From NCBI GenBank assembly GCA_944392105.1, contig CALXVM010000005.1:1-64000 (forward strand): 64,000 nucleotides of DNA. Direction: 5' to 3'. The position numbers were made by a program, and so were the translations under genes. The notes beneath the pieces were generated by a model. It was not told the DNA's origin and did not search any database. It saw only the letters and a program-made list of their open reading frames with translations. Origin of the DNA: an uncultured Clostridia bacterium. Lineage in GTDB: Bacteria; Bacillota; Clostridia; TANB77; CAG-508. The stretch's first letter is position 1, and every line of letters starts with the position of its first letter. Shown here in pieces: positions 1 to 9,260 of this stretch.

Positions 1-866
1 GCAATATCAGCAAATAAAGGCAATGTTCTATAACTAGACTTATTCTTTGTTCTGTCTTTACCCTCAATTTGTCTGTTATTTCCTTTGGTATTTGTTATAG
101 TAATTGTATGTTTAACTGTTATAGTTTTATTTTCAAAATCAAAAGAATCCCATTGTAAACCTAAAACTTCACTTCTCCTTAAACCATAAAAAGCAGTAAT
201 TAAAATAATGAGTTCTAAAGAATCTCCTTTAGAGATTTCAAACAGTCTGTTTAATTCACTTTCATTATAAAAACTACTAATAAATTGACCTTTTTTAGGT
301 CTTTGGATTTTATCTGCTGGATTACTTACAATAACATTCATTTTAAAAGCATGTTCCAAACATTTTCTTATAACAGCATGATGGTGTATTATGGTATTAG
401 CACTAAGATTATATTTTTCCATCAATTTATTATAGAAGTTTTGAATATGAATAGGCTCTAAATCTTTTAGTTTTATAGGATTTTCTGTAAAATATTTTTT
501 TATATGATTATTGCATATTTGTCTATAAGAAGTAAAAGTGGAATTTTCTACTGTATGCTGTATGGTTTCAAGCCAATAAAAAAGATACTCTATAAATAGA
601 ATATCAGTAGTATTACTAGTATTTGAAGTAGGTTTAGTATTAGCTAAATCTTTTAATTGTAGTTTTTTTTCAAATTCTGCTCTTATATTTTCTGCAACTA
701 TTAAGGCTTGTTTTTTGTTTCCTCGTTCTTTTAATCCAGTAGAGCGCCAAGGTTGATGTCTTTTTCCATCTTTATCATAGTATTCTAAAACAGCCTGATA
801 AATACCATTTTTAATTTGTAAACAACTTACAGATACTTTGTTGACTTGTAAATTTTCTGTTACCAA
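1..866 (-). CDS. int: Tyrosine recombinase/integrase (partial)
   Basis: Site-specific tyrosine recombinase that would integrate and excise the surrounding element. The C-terminal end lies beyond the left edge of the window; about 288 residues are visible. I chose a TTG start at 866 because an AAAGGAG ribosome site lies just upstream on the minus strand. Visible order: an N-terminal arm-binding-like region containing YYDKDGKRH, a core-binding SAM-like helical region, then the start of the catalytic domain with ITAFYGLRRSEVLGLQW, which carries the first catalytic Arg. The HxxR and Tyr motifs are outside the window. It resembles Tn916/ICE-type integrases. It reads outward toward the presumed intact tRNA on the left, next to the Xis-like gene. 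Confidence 0.92.
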   Translation of the reverse strand, partial: MVTENLQVNKVSVSCLQIKNGIYQAVLEYYDKDGKRHQPWRSTGLKERGNKKQALIVAENIRAEFEKKLQLKDLANTKPTSNTSNTTDILFIEYLFYWLETIQHTVENSTFTSYRQICNNHIKKYFTENPIKLKDLEPIHIQNFYNKLMEKYNLSANTIIHHHAVIRKCLEHAFKMNVIVSNPADKIQRPKKGQFISSFYNESELNRLFEISKGDSLELIILITAFYGLRRSEVLGLQWDSFDFENKTITVKHTITITNTKGNNRQIEGKDRTKNKSSYRTLPLFADI

Positions 867-938
867 TTATAACTCCTTTCTGATGTAACAGACTATATTT
901 AATTTACTATTGTTTTCTGTAGTAAATATAAAAATAGC

Positions 939-1145
939 CTAAACATTCTCTTTAACTAAATAATTTATAACGAATTGTTTAGGAATTTTATATTCTCTAC
1001 CAACTTTTATAGATTTTATAGTCTTTTGTCGTACTAACCTATAAGCAAGAGTGATTCCTATGCCTAGCATTTCTGCTAATTGTGGTACTGTTACAATGTC
1101 TTTGTAATCAGTAAACATTACTTTGTTTAAATCAGTATTTTCCAT
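939..1145 (-). CDS. xis: Excisionase-family DNA-binding protein
   Basis: A 68-residue winged-helix/MerR-like protein of the excisionase family. The motif VPQLAEMLGIGITLAYRLV is the helix-turn-helix, followed by IKVGREYKIPKQFVINYL, the usual wing and second helix of Tn916-type Xis. It should bend DNA at the element end and bias Int toward excision. It lies immediately upstream of int on the same strand and has an AAGGAGG ribosome site about 10 bases before the ATG. Its length is normal for the family. The family call is firm; the excision role is inferred from position. Confidence 0.85.
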   Translation of the reverse strand: MENTDLNKVMFTDYKDIVTVPQLAEMLGIGITLAYRLVRQKTIKSIKVGREYKIPKQFVINYLVKENV

Positions 1146-1258
1146 ATAATATTTACCTCCTTAAAAAAATTCACAATAGCTAAAATAAAATTTTTTACTA
1201 TATATGTACTGCTTATTGCGTTGTGAGAAGGTAAAAACTCTTTTACTTGTTTCTTTTT

Positions 1259-1687
1259 TTAGTAAGCGTTCATACTAATTCTTCTAGGTAAATCAATAGA
1301 TGCTTTAATACCTTTTTGCATAACATATTGATTTTTATTACTATCATAGCGATAAATACTAGAATTAGCTTTTTTGCAGGCATAATTGGAAAGTGGGTGA
1401 GCATTATATGAAAGTTCTAGTGCATCTTGTGCTTGAATTGCTAATAATTGTTCATACAAATTATCTTTTCTAGAACTTCTTATATAACTTTTTTGATATT
1501 CTGCTTGAAATATTTTTCGTTTTTCAGCATTAATAGATTTTCTAGAGTTTTTTTCTGTTTGATATTTTTCATCCTTCTTAATAATTTTAGAAACATATTG
1601 TTGGGTACAGTTTAATGTTTCAGCAATCTGTTTTTGTTTTAAATGCTTATTAAAATATAAATCTAAAATTTGCTCTTTCTTGTCCAA
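1259..1687 (-). CDS. Helix-turn-helix protein of the mobile element
   Basis: A protein of about 142 residues. I prefer a TTG start at 1687 because AAAGGAGG lies 7 bases upstream; a longer reading frame to 1741 has no ribosome site. The N-terminus (about residues 1-40) holds a sigma-70-region-4-like helix-turn-helix, EQILDLYFNKHLKQKQIAETL followed within a few residues by QQYVSKIIKK. The remainder is basic and ends with a conserved-looking stretch PRRISMNAY. It is probably a transcription regulator of the element or of the int/xis genes downstream. I do not recognise a named family beyond the HTH. Confidence 0.7.
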   Translation of the reverse strand: MDKKEQILDLYFNKHLKQKQIAETLNCTQQYVSKIIKKDEKYQTEKNSRKSINAEKRKIFQAEYQKSYIRSSRKDNLYEQLLAIQAQDALELSYNAHPLSNYACKKANSSIYRYDSNKNQYVMQKGIKASIDLPRRISMNAY

Positions 1688-1780
1688 AAGATTTCCTCCT
1701 TTCATTTGGTTGTATTTTTGTTTGTCAAATTTTGAATACAAAAATCCTATGGACTTTTAGGTAAAACTTCCAAACAAAAC

Positions 1781-1809
1781 TTGACTATAATCTATAAAAA
1801 AGATATAAT
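1781..1809 (+). promoter_or_regulatory. Sigma-A-like promoter of the defence operon
   Basis: TTGACT and TATAAT are separated by exactly 17 bases, oriented toward the genes at 1946-7427. The leader of about 130 bases contains an imperfect AT-rich inverted repeat (about 1842-1875, with ATTACT and AGTAAT arms) that could be an operator. Confidence 0.6.
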
Positions 1810-1945
1810 AGTAATATCTTAGTTAAATGTAACAATTATAAAATGTAATAATTACTATTAATCAGTAATTACATTATAAAGTAATAATTCATAAATGTCA
1901 AGTATTACATATAAAATTTTTTAAAAAAATTTTAGGAGAGTGAAA

Positions 1946-2851
1946 ATGAAGAAAAATAATGAAGGAAAGTTTAAAACTTTTTGGTTTAGATATGATAGTT
2001 ACGAAATGAAAGAAATAGAAGAAAAACATTATATTACACCAAAAGAAAATTCTAAAGTTGTAATGTATGATCCATTTGATTTTTCAGATGATATATTAGT
2101 TGATATTTTAAATGTAGGAAGATTTGTAGAAAAAAACGATATAGAAAATGCTATTAAAAATATAATGGAATTTGTTGAAAAGTATGGATTACTAGGAGAA
2201 TTAACATATTTACCATTAAATACTGATATTGTAAAGCAAAGTAAGGTTTATTTACCAGCTGGAAATTTAGTTAGTAATAGAGAAACATTACCCGCAGATG
2301 AATACATAGAGTTATTTTTAAAATGTAAAAAGAAACAAAAAGTCGTTATAAAGAAAAATACAAAAGGAGAAATTTTAGAGTTATCAGTTGAAAATGAAAT
2401 GAATCCACTTGCAATTATAGATAGACCTGCAGAATATGCGGTAGTTTTTTCAAGAGCATACTCTGAATGCTTAGTTTGGATAATGCATTATGCAAGAACA
2501 TTATATTTAATATTTGAGGCAATAGAAAATTATAGTAAAGCCCAAGATGCTTATACAAGACAAAGATATGATACAAGAATAAAAGAATTTAATCCATCAA
2601 AGATAGCTTGTAAAATATTAATGGGGGAAAACAAAGAAGATAAACCTGTTATAGAGTGGAATTTTAATTCTTTAAAACTTGCAATAGATACTATGTTTGC
2701 TTTAAATGAAACAAGTGAAAGAAAAACAGTAAAAATGTGTAAACATTGTGGCAAGCCGTTTTCTTCTGAAAACCTGAAAGCCGAATATTGTAGTCCACAA
2801 TGTAGAAATCAGGCTAATGTTTATAAAAGTAGAGCAAAGAATAAGGAATAA
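1946..2851 (+). CDS. Hypothetical protein with C-terminal zinc finger
   Basis: A 301-residue protein of no family I can name. ATG at 1946 fits the AGGAG site (7-base spacing) better than the GTG at 1940, which would sit one base from it. The body is a mixed alpha/beta sequence with a central helical stretch. The last 40 residues hold a four-cysteine treble-clef-like finger, CKHCGKPF then YCSPQCRNQAN, similar to the C-terminal fingers of CGNR-type proteins. It is the first gene of the defence operon, 18 bases before the methyltransferase. It may be a regulator or nucleic-acid-binding accessory of the restriction system; this is inference. Confidence 0.75.
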   Translation: MKKNNEGKFKTFWFRYDSYEMKEIEEKHYITPKENSKVVMYDPFDFSDDILVDILNVGRFVEKNDIENAIKNIMEFVEKYGLLGELTYLPLNTDIVKQSKVYLPAGNLVSNRETLPADEYIELFLKCKKKQKVVIKKNTKGEILELSVENEMNPLAIIDRPAEYAVVFSRAYSECLVWIMHYARTLYLIFEAIENYSKAQDAYTRQRYDTRIKEFNPSKIACKILMGENKEDKPVIEWNFNSLKLAIDTMFALNETSERKTVKMCKHCGKPFSSENLKAEYCSPQCRNQANVYKSRAKNKE

Positions 2852-2869
2852 ATAATTTGGAGGAAAACG

Positions 2870-3970
2870 ATGAAATTAAAAACAATAGATTTATTTGCAG
2901 GTATTGGAGGAATACGTCGTGGATTTGAAATGACAGGAAACTTTCAAAATGTTTTATCAGCAGAAATAGATAAATATGCCTGTGAAACATATGAACATTT
3001 ATATGGAGAAAATCCGTATAATGATGTAACAAGTGAAGAATTCAAAAATAAAGTTGAAAATACTAATTACGATGTATTATTAGGTGGATTTCCATGCCAA
3101 TCATTTTCAATAGCTGGAAAAAAAGAAGGTTTTAAGGATAAAACAAGAGGCACATTATTTTTTGATGTTGCAGATATAATAGATAGAACAAAGCCCAAAG
3201 CATTTCTTCTAGAAAATGTTGAAGGAATAATAACTCATGATAAAGGAAGAACTTTTACGACTATAGTAGAAACTCTTGTAAATGATTTGGGATATCATAT
3301 GATAGGTGTTGAAGAAGGTTTAGGAGGATTTTTAGAGTTTAATAAAAATGAGATTATAAGAAACACACAGAACTTTGGACTACCACAAAAAAGATCTAGA
3401 GCTTATATGATGGGATTTAGAAAAGATTTAATACCTAATGGTTATGTATTTCCGCCATTACCTTCTAAAAAAGAGCATTATATTTATAAAAATTTATATG
3501 ATTTGTTAGATAAAGATGTTGAAGATAGGTACTACTTATCGGAAAGTTATTTAGAAACTTTAAAGAGGCATAGAAGTAAGCATGAGCAAAAAGGAAATGG
3601 TTTTGGATATGTTATTGTTAATGAGGGAGAGAATCCTGTATCTAATACTATTTTAGCAACAGGTGGCTCTGGAAAAGAAAGAAATTTAATTAAACAAGAA
3701 AACTACAATCTTGGAGGAAAAATTGTAAAAAACAAAAAATCAGAATTGAATTATGATGGAATCCGTCATATGACACCGAATGAATGGGGAAAATTACAAG
3801 GATTTATAGGTTATGGTTTTAAAAAAGGAGAAGAAGAAAAATTCAGTTTTCCAAATGATGTTAGTGTAACTCAACAGTATAAATTATTTGGAAATTCTGT
3901 ATCTATACCAGTAATAGAAGAAATGGCCAAATATATGTATAAAAGATTGGAGGAATTAAATGCAATTTAA
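2870..3970 (+). CDS. DNA (cytosine-5-)-methyltransferase
   Basis: A 366-residue C5-cytosine methyltransferase with all core motifs: motif I DLFAGIGGIRRGFEM binds SAM, motif IV GGFPCQSFS carries the catalytic Cys (about residue 76), motif VI is LLENVEGI, motif VIII is QKRSRAYMMGF, and motifs IX-X are RHMTPNEWGKLQGF and LFGNSVSIPVIEEM. The target-recognition region between VIII and IX is short, typical of single-specificity enzymes. Its 3' end overlaps the endonuclease gene by 11 bases, so the two are translationally coupled. If the partner is truly HpaII-like, the expected target is CCGG; that specificity is inferred from the partner. Confidence 0.93.
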   Translation: MKLKTIDLFAGIGGIRRGFEMTGNFQNVLSAEIDKYACETYEHLYGENPYNDVTSEEFKNKVENTNYDVLLGGFPCQSFSIAGKKEGFKDKTRGTLFFDVADIIDRTKPKAFLLENVEGIITHDKGRTFTTIVETLVNDLGYHMIGVEEGLGGFLEFNKNEIIRNTQNFGLPQKRSRAYMMGFRKDLIPNGYVFPPLPSKKEHYIYKNLYDLLDKDVEDRYYLSESYLETLKRHRSKHEQKGNGFGYVIVNEGENPVSNTILATGGSGKERNLIKQENYNLGGKIVKNKKSELNYDGIRHMTPNEWGKLQGFIGYGFKKGEEEKFSFPNDVSVTQQYKLFGNSVSIPVIEEMAKYMYKRLEELNAI

Positions 3971-5045
3971 TAGAGGTGAATGGTCTGAACTATATGCATT
4001 ACTAGAATTGTTAGATAATCAGGATCTTAATATAGTTGATGACGAATTAAATTTAATTGATAATAATACTTTTAAGGTTTTAGGCTTATATGTACAAAAT
4101 AGTAATAATGAATATTATTTTGATATTAAAGATGTAAGTATTGAAGTTTTAAAAAATGATAATATTATATCAAATGTAGAAAAAGATGAAATTAAAAAAT
4201 ACAAAGAATTGTTATTAAATAAAATACTACATGAATTGCCAGGTAATGGAAGCTTCCCAATTGAAGAAATGAAATATATACTTCAAAAGTTAACAGAAGG
4301 AAACAAAATAAAGTCTTCTTCTCAATACAAAGAAGATATAAGTGCTAAATTAAAAGATAATAAACTTAATACTATTGTAAATAAAGTTGGATATAGTATT
4401 AAATCTAGTTTGGGTAGTCCAGCTACTTTGTTAAATGCATCAAGCAATACAAATTTTAAATATAAAATTAGTGGATTAACTGATAAAGAAATTATTACTG
4501 TTAATAAAATAAATACTAGAACGAAGTTGATTGATAGACTAAAATATATTAACGATAAAAAAGCAGATATAAAGTTCGAGAAAGTTAATAGTGATATTTT
4601 AAATCAAAATCTACAAATGATTGATTCTAGATTACCAGAAATATTAGCAGATTTATTATTATCATCATATGAAACTGGAGAAAAACATATTGATAAACTA
4701 TTAAAAATAGTTGCTAATAAGAATATAGTTAAGTATGCTGGAGATACATACCAATATTATAAAAAGAAAATAGGTGATTTCTTACTTGCTGTGACTTTAG
4801 GATTAATGCCAGGAGAAATATGGGACGGAGCATATAATGTTACTGGTGGAATTATTCTTGTTGAAAGTAATGGAGAAATATTAGTACTAGATGCAATTTA
4901 TTATAAAGAATATTTAGTAAGATATCTTATTAAAAATACAAAATTAGAATCTCCTAGTTCAACTAGATATAAGATGTTTGATATTTACGATAAAGATGGT
5001 TTGAAATATTTTAATTTGAATTTGCAAATCAGATTTTTAAAATAG
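3960..5045 (+). CDS. HpaII-family type II restriction endonuclease
   Basis: A 361-residue protein beginning MQFNRGEWSELYALLELL and ending LNLQIRFLK. Both ends, and the internal GYSIKSSLGSPATLLNAS segment, match my recollection of the HpaII restriction endonuclease family, whose prototype cuts CCGG. Length fits. It starts inside the end of the methyltransferase gene, the standard coupled order that ensures methylation before cleavage. A classical PD-(D/E)XK pattern is not obvious by eye, so the family call rests on these end signatures and on the context. Confidence 0.75.
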   Translation: MQFNRGEWSELYALLELLDNQDLNIVDDELNLIDNNTFKVLGLYVQNSNNEYYFDIKDVSIEVLKNDNIISNVEKDEIKKYKELLLNKILHELPGNGSFPIEEMKYILQKLTEGNKIKSSSQYKEDISAKLKDNKLNTIVNKVGYSIKSSLGSPATLLNASSNTNFKYKISGLTDKEIITVNKINTRTKLIDRLKYINDKKADIKFEKVNSDILNQNLQMIDSRLPEILADLLLSSYETGEKHIDKLLKIVANKNIVKYAGDTYQYYKKKIGDFLLAVTLGLMPGEIWDGAYNVTGGIILVESNGEILVLDAIYYKEYLVRYLIKNTKLESPSSTRYKMFDIYDKDGLKYFNLNLQIRFLK

Positions 5046-5058
5046 AAAGAGATTGAAT

Positions 5059-5448
5059 ATGAAAGTTTTAACTATAAAGCAACCATATGCAAGTTTAATT
5101 GCAGAAGGAATAAAAGAATATGAATTTAGAACATGGAAAACAAATTATCGTGGTGAATTTTTAGTACATGCAGGAAAAGGTAAAAATATAGAATATATAG
5201 AGAAATTTAAAGACTTAAATTTAGAATATCCAGCTGGATTTATAATTGCCAGGGCATTTTTAGAGGAGTGTATTCTGGTAGATAATGAATTTAGAAAAGT
5301 TCTTAAGCAAAAGAATCCTATATTATATTCACATGTTATTAATGATAAAACTTGGAAAGGGTATGCATTTAAATTAACAAATGTAAAAAAAATTAATAAA
5401 ATACCTGCTCAAGGTAAATTGAGCTTTTGGAACTATGAGTATAAATAA
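5059..5448 (+). CDS. ASCH/PUA-like domain protein
   Basis: A small (129-residue) ASCH-domain protein: MKVLTIKQPYASLIAEGIKE at the start, then EFRTWKTNYRGEFLVHAGK, the signature of the beta-barrel that binds RNA or modified nucleic acid in this superfamily. ATG at 5059 is preferred over TTG at 5053 because of the AAAGAGA site upstream. It follows the endonuclease by 13 bases and is clearly in the same operon. ASCH proteins occur often beside restriction and nuclease systems; a role in sensing modified bases or RNA is possible but not shown here. Confidence 0.85.
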   Translation: MKVLTIKQPYASLIAEGIKEYEFRTWKTNYRGEFLVHAGKGKNIEYIEKFKDLNLEYPAGFIIARAFLEECILVDNEFRKVLKQKNPILYSHVINDKTWKGYAFKLTNVKKINKIPAQGKLSFWNYEYK

Positions 5449-5492
5449 GTAATACAGTACTGCAAAAATAAAATGAAAGGGGTAATCAAAAA

Positions 5493-7427
5493 ATGATTAA
5501 ATTAAAGAATGTTGTAATTAATAAATACAAAAGTTTTTTAGAAAAGCAAGAAATAGAGATTGAAGATGGGGTTACAAGAATAGTAGGAAAAAATGAGAGT
5601 GGAAAAACTGCATTACTTGAAGCAATGGCAAAATTCAACTATTTTGATCCAAAAGATAAAACATTTACTTTTAATAGTACAAACGATTATCCAAGAGGCG
5701 AATTAAAAAGATATCAACAAGAATATCCAAATGAAGATTTTGATGTTATAACTTGCACTTTTGAATTATCTGATAATTTATTAAATCAGATTTCAGAAGA
5801 CGTGGGAAAAGAAGTATTTACAAGTAAATCAATTATAGTTGCAAAAACATATAATAATATTAAAAGGTTTTATAATGTATCAACTAATACAAAAAAATTT
5901 ATAGAACAGTTCTTACAAAATTACACACTAGAAGACAGTATGAAACAAGAACTCATAAAAAGTAATTCACTAGAAGAATTAGCAGAAAAATTAAAGGAAA
6001 TTGAAGAACTTACAGATGCATATAAAGAGTTAAAAACAAAATATATAGATAGTCCAAAAACAGACAGCGAAGATAAATTAGTAAGTTATATTATAAGTGA
6101 ATATATAATTCCTAATTTACCTGAATTTTTGTATTTTGATGAGTATTATAGTTTACCTGGTACTATTAATTTACAGAAATTTTTAAATGGACAAGTTGAT
6201 GATACATTTACAAAAGAACAAAATGATATTACAAAAGCACTATTTGAATTATCAAATATTGATATAAAGAAAGTTATGGATTCAAATAATTATGAAGATT
6301 TTATTGCTGAACTAGAAGCAACTTCAAATAATATAACAGATAAATTATTAGAATATTGGACTACTAATAAAAATTTAGAAATAAACTTTGAAGTACAAAC
6401 AAAAGAAAACATATCAACTAGAAATTTTGAAAAATTATTACAAATAAGAATTAAAAATACAAAACACAGAGTAACATTACCATTGAAAAATAGAAGTAAA
6501 GGATTTATATGGTTTTTCTCTTTTCTAGTTTGGTTTAGTAAAGTTCAAGAAAAGAAAAACTTAATTATACTTTTAGATGAGCCAGGACTTAATTTACACG
6601 CTGAAGCACAAGCAGACTTGTTAAAGTATATTGATAAAGAACTATTACCAAGATATCAAGTTATATATACAACACATTCACCTTTTATGATAGAGTCTGA
6701 TAAATTGGACGAAGTTAGAACTGTTTATGATTCAAATGATTCAAAAGTAGGAAGTATAATATCAAATGCGTTAGAAGAAAAAGATCAAGGAACCTTATTT
6801 CCTTTGCAAGCAGCATTAGGATATAATTTGGCTCAAAACTTATATATTTCTGATAAAAATCTTTTAGTTGAAGGTGTTGCAGATTTGATGTTTTTAACAG
6901 TTATGTCCGGAATATTAAAAGAAAATAATAGAGAAGGTCTTAACGAAGATATTACAATAGTTCCTGTAGGTGGATTAGATAAAGTAGCAACATTTATATC
7001 ATTACTTCGTGGAAATGAGTTAAATATGGTATGTTTACTTGATACCTTTATTGATCAAAAAGGTAAAAAGAGATTAGAAGATTTAATAAAAGATAAGATA
7101 ATTAAAGAAAAACAAATTAAGTTTTTTGACCAATATATCGACAGATTGAATATTGCAGAAATTGAAGATATGTTTGAAATAGAAGAATATCTAAAATTGT
7201 TTAATGAAGAATTTTCAAAGGACTTTAAATCAATATCAAAGGAAGAAATTGATACAAATAAACCTATAATTCCTCAAATAAATCAAATTATTCAAAAGAA
7301 TAGATTTAATCATTATAGACCTTCAAGATATTTGACTTCAATCTGTGCTGACAAAGATTACTTTTCAGAAGCTACACTTGATAGATTTGAAAATTTATTT
7401 AAAGATATAAACAAATTATTCAATTAG
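5493..7427 (+). CDS. OLD-family ATP-dependent nuclease (AAA ATPase + TOPRIM)
   Basis: A 644-residue protein with an ABC/RecF-like ATPase followed by a TOPRIM nuclease domain. Walker A is GKNESGKT (residues 32-39). The signature region LKNRSKGFIWFFSFLVWF precedes Walker B, ILLDEPGLNLH (Asp362/Glu363), and the H-loop TTHSPFMIE. The TOPRIM part has LLVEGVADLMFL (Glu460) and CLLDTFID (Asp517, Asp521). This is the architecture of Overcoming-Lysogenization-Defect nucleases and of GajA from the Gabija defence system, but no UvrD-like GajB partner follows. It may act alone as a class 1 OLD nuclease or together with the upstream genes. It is the last gene of the defence operon, 44 bases after the ASCH gene. 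Confidence 0.88.
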   Translation: MIKLKNVVINKYKSFLEKQEIEIEDGVTRIVGKNESGKTALLEAMAKFNYFDPKDKTFTFNSTNDYPRGELKRYQQEYPNEDFDVITCTFELSDNLLNQISEDVGKEVFTSKSIIVAKTYNNIKRFYNVSTNTKKFIEQFLQNYTLEDSMKQELIKSNSLEELAEKLKEIEELTDAYKELKTKYIDSPKTDSEDKLVSYIISEYIIPNLPEFLYFDEYYSLPGTINLQKFLNGQVDDTFTKEQNDITKALFELSNIDIKKVMDSNNYEDFIAELEATSNNITDKLLEYWTTNKNLEINFEVQTKENISTRNFEKLLQIRIKNTKHRVTLPLKNRSKGFIWFFSFLVWFSKVQEKKNLIILLDEPGLNLHAEAQADLLKYIDKELLPRYQVIYTTHSPFMIESDKLDEVRTVYDSNDSKVGSIISNALEEKDQGTLFPLQAALGYNLAQNLYISDKNLLVEGVADLMFLTVMSGILKENNREGLNEDITIVPVGGLDKVATFISLLRGNELNMVCLLDTFIDQKGKKRLEDLIKDKIIKEKQIKFFDQYIDRLNIAEIEDMFEIEEYLKLFNEEFSKDFKSISKEEIDTNKPIIPQINQIIQKNRFNHYRPSRYLTSICADKDYFSEATLDRFENLFKDINKLFN

Positions 7428-7431
7428 AGTA

Positions 7432-7461
7432 TATAAGGAGCAGTGCAAACTGCTCCTTATA
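7432..7461. terminator. Bidirectional terminator between defence and mob operons
   Basis: A 13-bp perfect stem (TATAAGGAGCAGT / ACTGCTCCTTATA) with a GCAA loop, between convergent operons. The mobA stop codon lies inside the stem. Confidence 0.8.
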
Positions 7462-8740
7462 GTAATCGTACTTTGTTTTTCTTTTTTTCTTGTTGCTCAA
7501 ACTTTTTCTTCTCTCCCTCCAATTTTTGATGTAGTTCAGATTTTCTGATTTTTTCTAATCTTAATTTAATATTATTGCAATGTTTTATTTCTTCAGCAAG
7601 TGGCGTAATCTTTTTAGAAATTTCAATAATTTCATTCTCAATATTTTTTCTTTCATCATCATTTTTAGTTCTTTTATGCTTTTTCCATAAATTTTCTCTT
7701 TCGCTTTTTAATGGGTTAATTCTGTCATAAGCTGATTTTTCATAATTAAGCAATTCTTCTTCAGTATTAATATTATTTTTGCTTAAAAAACAGACTTGTT
7801 TAGAAAATTCATCCATCTTTTTTATTGCTTGTATTAGTTCAGGGGTCATTTTAGTTATATTCGATTTTGAAAGGATTTCAGTATTTATTCCAAGTAATTT
7901 CTCGTATTGGTAAATTAAATATGAAATTGTCCCTTTAAATTGCAAATGTTTCTGTTTTTCATTATTATATCTTTCATATGATCTAGAAAATAATAAATAT
8001 GGTTCTGGAGAATATGGGAATTCTGGTTGTGTTTCTAGTATTCTCTTATAAATATTTTCTTTTGAATATTTCTTTCCAAATTGCCTTTCTATTCTAGTAT
8101 TTCTTTTATATGGCTCTCTTCTAATAGACAATGTGCAATTTCTATCTGTAACAATATAATCTAAATCTTTAAGTATTTGAATAAATTGCTCATAATCTTT
8201 TGCATTTGCTATTGCATAATCAATAGAATCTCGCATTAATTCTTTATATAAATCACTGGTAGCATATTTGGTATATTTATCTTCTTGTTTTAAAACATTT
8301 AATCCATATTCCTCACAAAGTCTGTCAGATGTTTTTCTCATAAGTGCATAATCTTTCTTGGTGTTGCAAAATCTTTTTCCATCTAAAAATGATACAGAGT
8401 TGAGCACAAAATGATTATGAATATTATCTGTATTTAAGTGGGTAGATACTATTACTTGAAATTTATCTCCCCATAATTCTTCTGCAAGTTGCAATCCAAT
8501 TTTATGTGCTTGTTCTGCTGTAACTTCTCCTACAATAAAAGATTGTACTCCATGAAATCCTTGTATTCCTGTTGTTTTAAAAAATTGCTTTTTTACATTT
8601 TTTATTTCATTAAATGCAGTATTAGGGATACAATTTATACCTGATACATATAACTTTTGTTCGGTCTTATCTCCATTAACTGCGTAATCAATTGTAATAT
8701 CTAATCTTTCACTAACTTTCCATATTTTTGTTATTGCCAT
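7457..8740 (-). CDS. mobA: Relaxase/mobilization protein, MobA/VirD2-like
   Basis: A 427-residue relaxase that would nick oriT and lead strand transfer. The metal-binding three-histidine motif is visible as STHLNTDNIHNHFVLNSVS (His101, His108, His110), with GFHGVQSF upstream, as in MOBP-type relaxases. The C-terminal third is highly charged and coiled-coil-like. The ATG at 8740 has AAAGGAGG 5 bases upstream and lies inside the end of mobC (29-base overlap), so the two are translated together. No type IV secretion genes are present, so transfer would depend on a helper element. Confidence 0.9.
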   Translation of the reverse strand: MAITKIWKVSERLDITIDYAVNGDKTEQKLYVSGINCIPNTAFNEIKNVKKQFFKTTGIQGFHGVQSFIVGEVTAEQAHKIGLQLAEELWGDKFQVIVSTHLNTDNIHNHFVLNSVSFLDGKRFCNTKKDYALMRKTSDRLCEEYGLNVLKQEDKYTKYATSDLYKELMRDSIDYAIANAKDYEQFIQILKDLDYIVTDRNCTLSIRREPYKRNTRIERQFGKKYSKENIYKRILETQPEFPYSPEPYLLFSRSYERYNNEKQKHLQFKGTISYLIYQYEKLLGINTEILSKSNITKMTPELIQAIKKMDEFSKQVCFLSKNNINTEEELLNYEKSAYDRINPLKSERENLWKKHKRTKNDDERKNIENEIIEISKKITPLAEEIKHCNNIKLRLEKIRKSELHQKLEGEKKKFEQQEKKKNKVRLL

Positions 8741-9077
8741 ATAAGCCTCCTTTCTTTTGAGGAATAATATAAACTTCTTGCATACTTAAAACTAAATCTT
8801 CTATTTGATGTAGTAATGGAGTAAATTTATCTGTATTAATATAGCCTTGATATCTATTATAAGTTCTTGCCATTTGATTTAGATTATTTGCCATTCCTCT
8901 TAATTGGGAAAGCATTTCATAAAATCTTTCGTCAGGTTGTTCTTTTAGCTCATAATCTAATATGAATTTTCTAAAAAATTCTGATTTATTTAATCCTGAC
9001 TTTTTTACTTTTTCATCAAAAATTTTTTTCTCTTTTTCATTCAAAAAAATATTGATTTTTATATTACGATGTCTCAT
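8712..9077 (-). CDS. mobC: MobC-like relaxosome protein
   Basis: A 121-residue accessory DNA-binding protein with an N-terminal ribbon-helix-helix, IKINIFLNEKEKKIFDEKV, and the family's LNKSEFFRKFI and LRGMANNLNQMARTYN segments, matching the MobC/relaxosome family. It should bind oriT and recruit MobA. It begins beside the candidate oriT and overlaps mobA. The ribosome site upstream is weak (GTGAG), so the exact start is a little uncertain. Confidence 0.88.
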   Translation of the reverse strand: MRHRNIKINIFLNEKEKKIFDEKVKKSGLNKSEFFRKFILDYELKEQPDERFYEMLSQLRGMANNLNQMARTYNRYQGYINTDKFTPLLHQIEDLVLSMQEVYIIPQKKGGLYGNNKNMES

Positions 9078-9137
9078 AGAATTTCATCTCACTTTCTAAA
9101 AAAATCTTATAATTTAGTTTTGTTTGAAATTAGGGTT

Positions 9138-9222
9138 TGGGACTTGTCCCATTCTTATAGGTATTTGTGGCGTGAGTACAAATACGTTGCTTGCATATTC
9201 AATAAATCTAAAGAGTACTCAC
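9138..9222. other. Candidate oriT region
   Basis: Between mobC and the next operon are two inverted repeats: TGGGAC-TT-GTCCCA (9138-9151) and GTGAGTAC (9172-9179) with GTACTCAC (9215-9222). MOBP origins usually sit just upstream of mobC and contain such repeats near the nic site. Nicking itself cannot be seen. Confidence 0.5.
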
Positions 9223-9260
9223 ATTCAAAATCGCTTAATATTAATTGTTGAAAGGAAAAA

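Noticed and set aside
5493-7427. Gabija defence system (GajA/GajB)
   Set aside because: The GajA-like protein is present but no UvrD-like GajB gene follows; the next gene is the convergent mobA.
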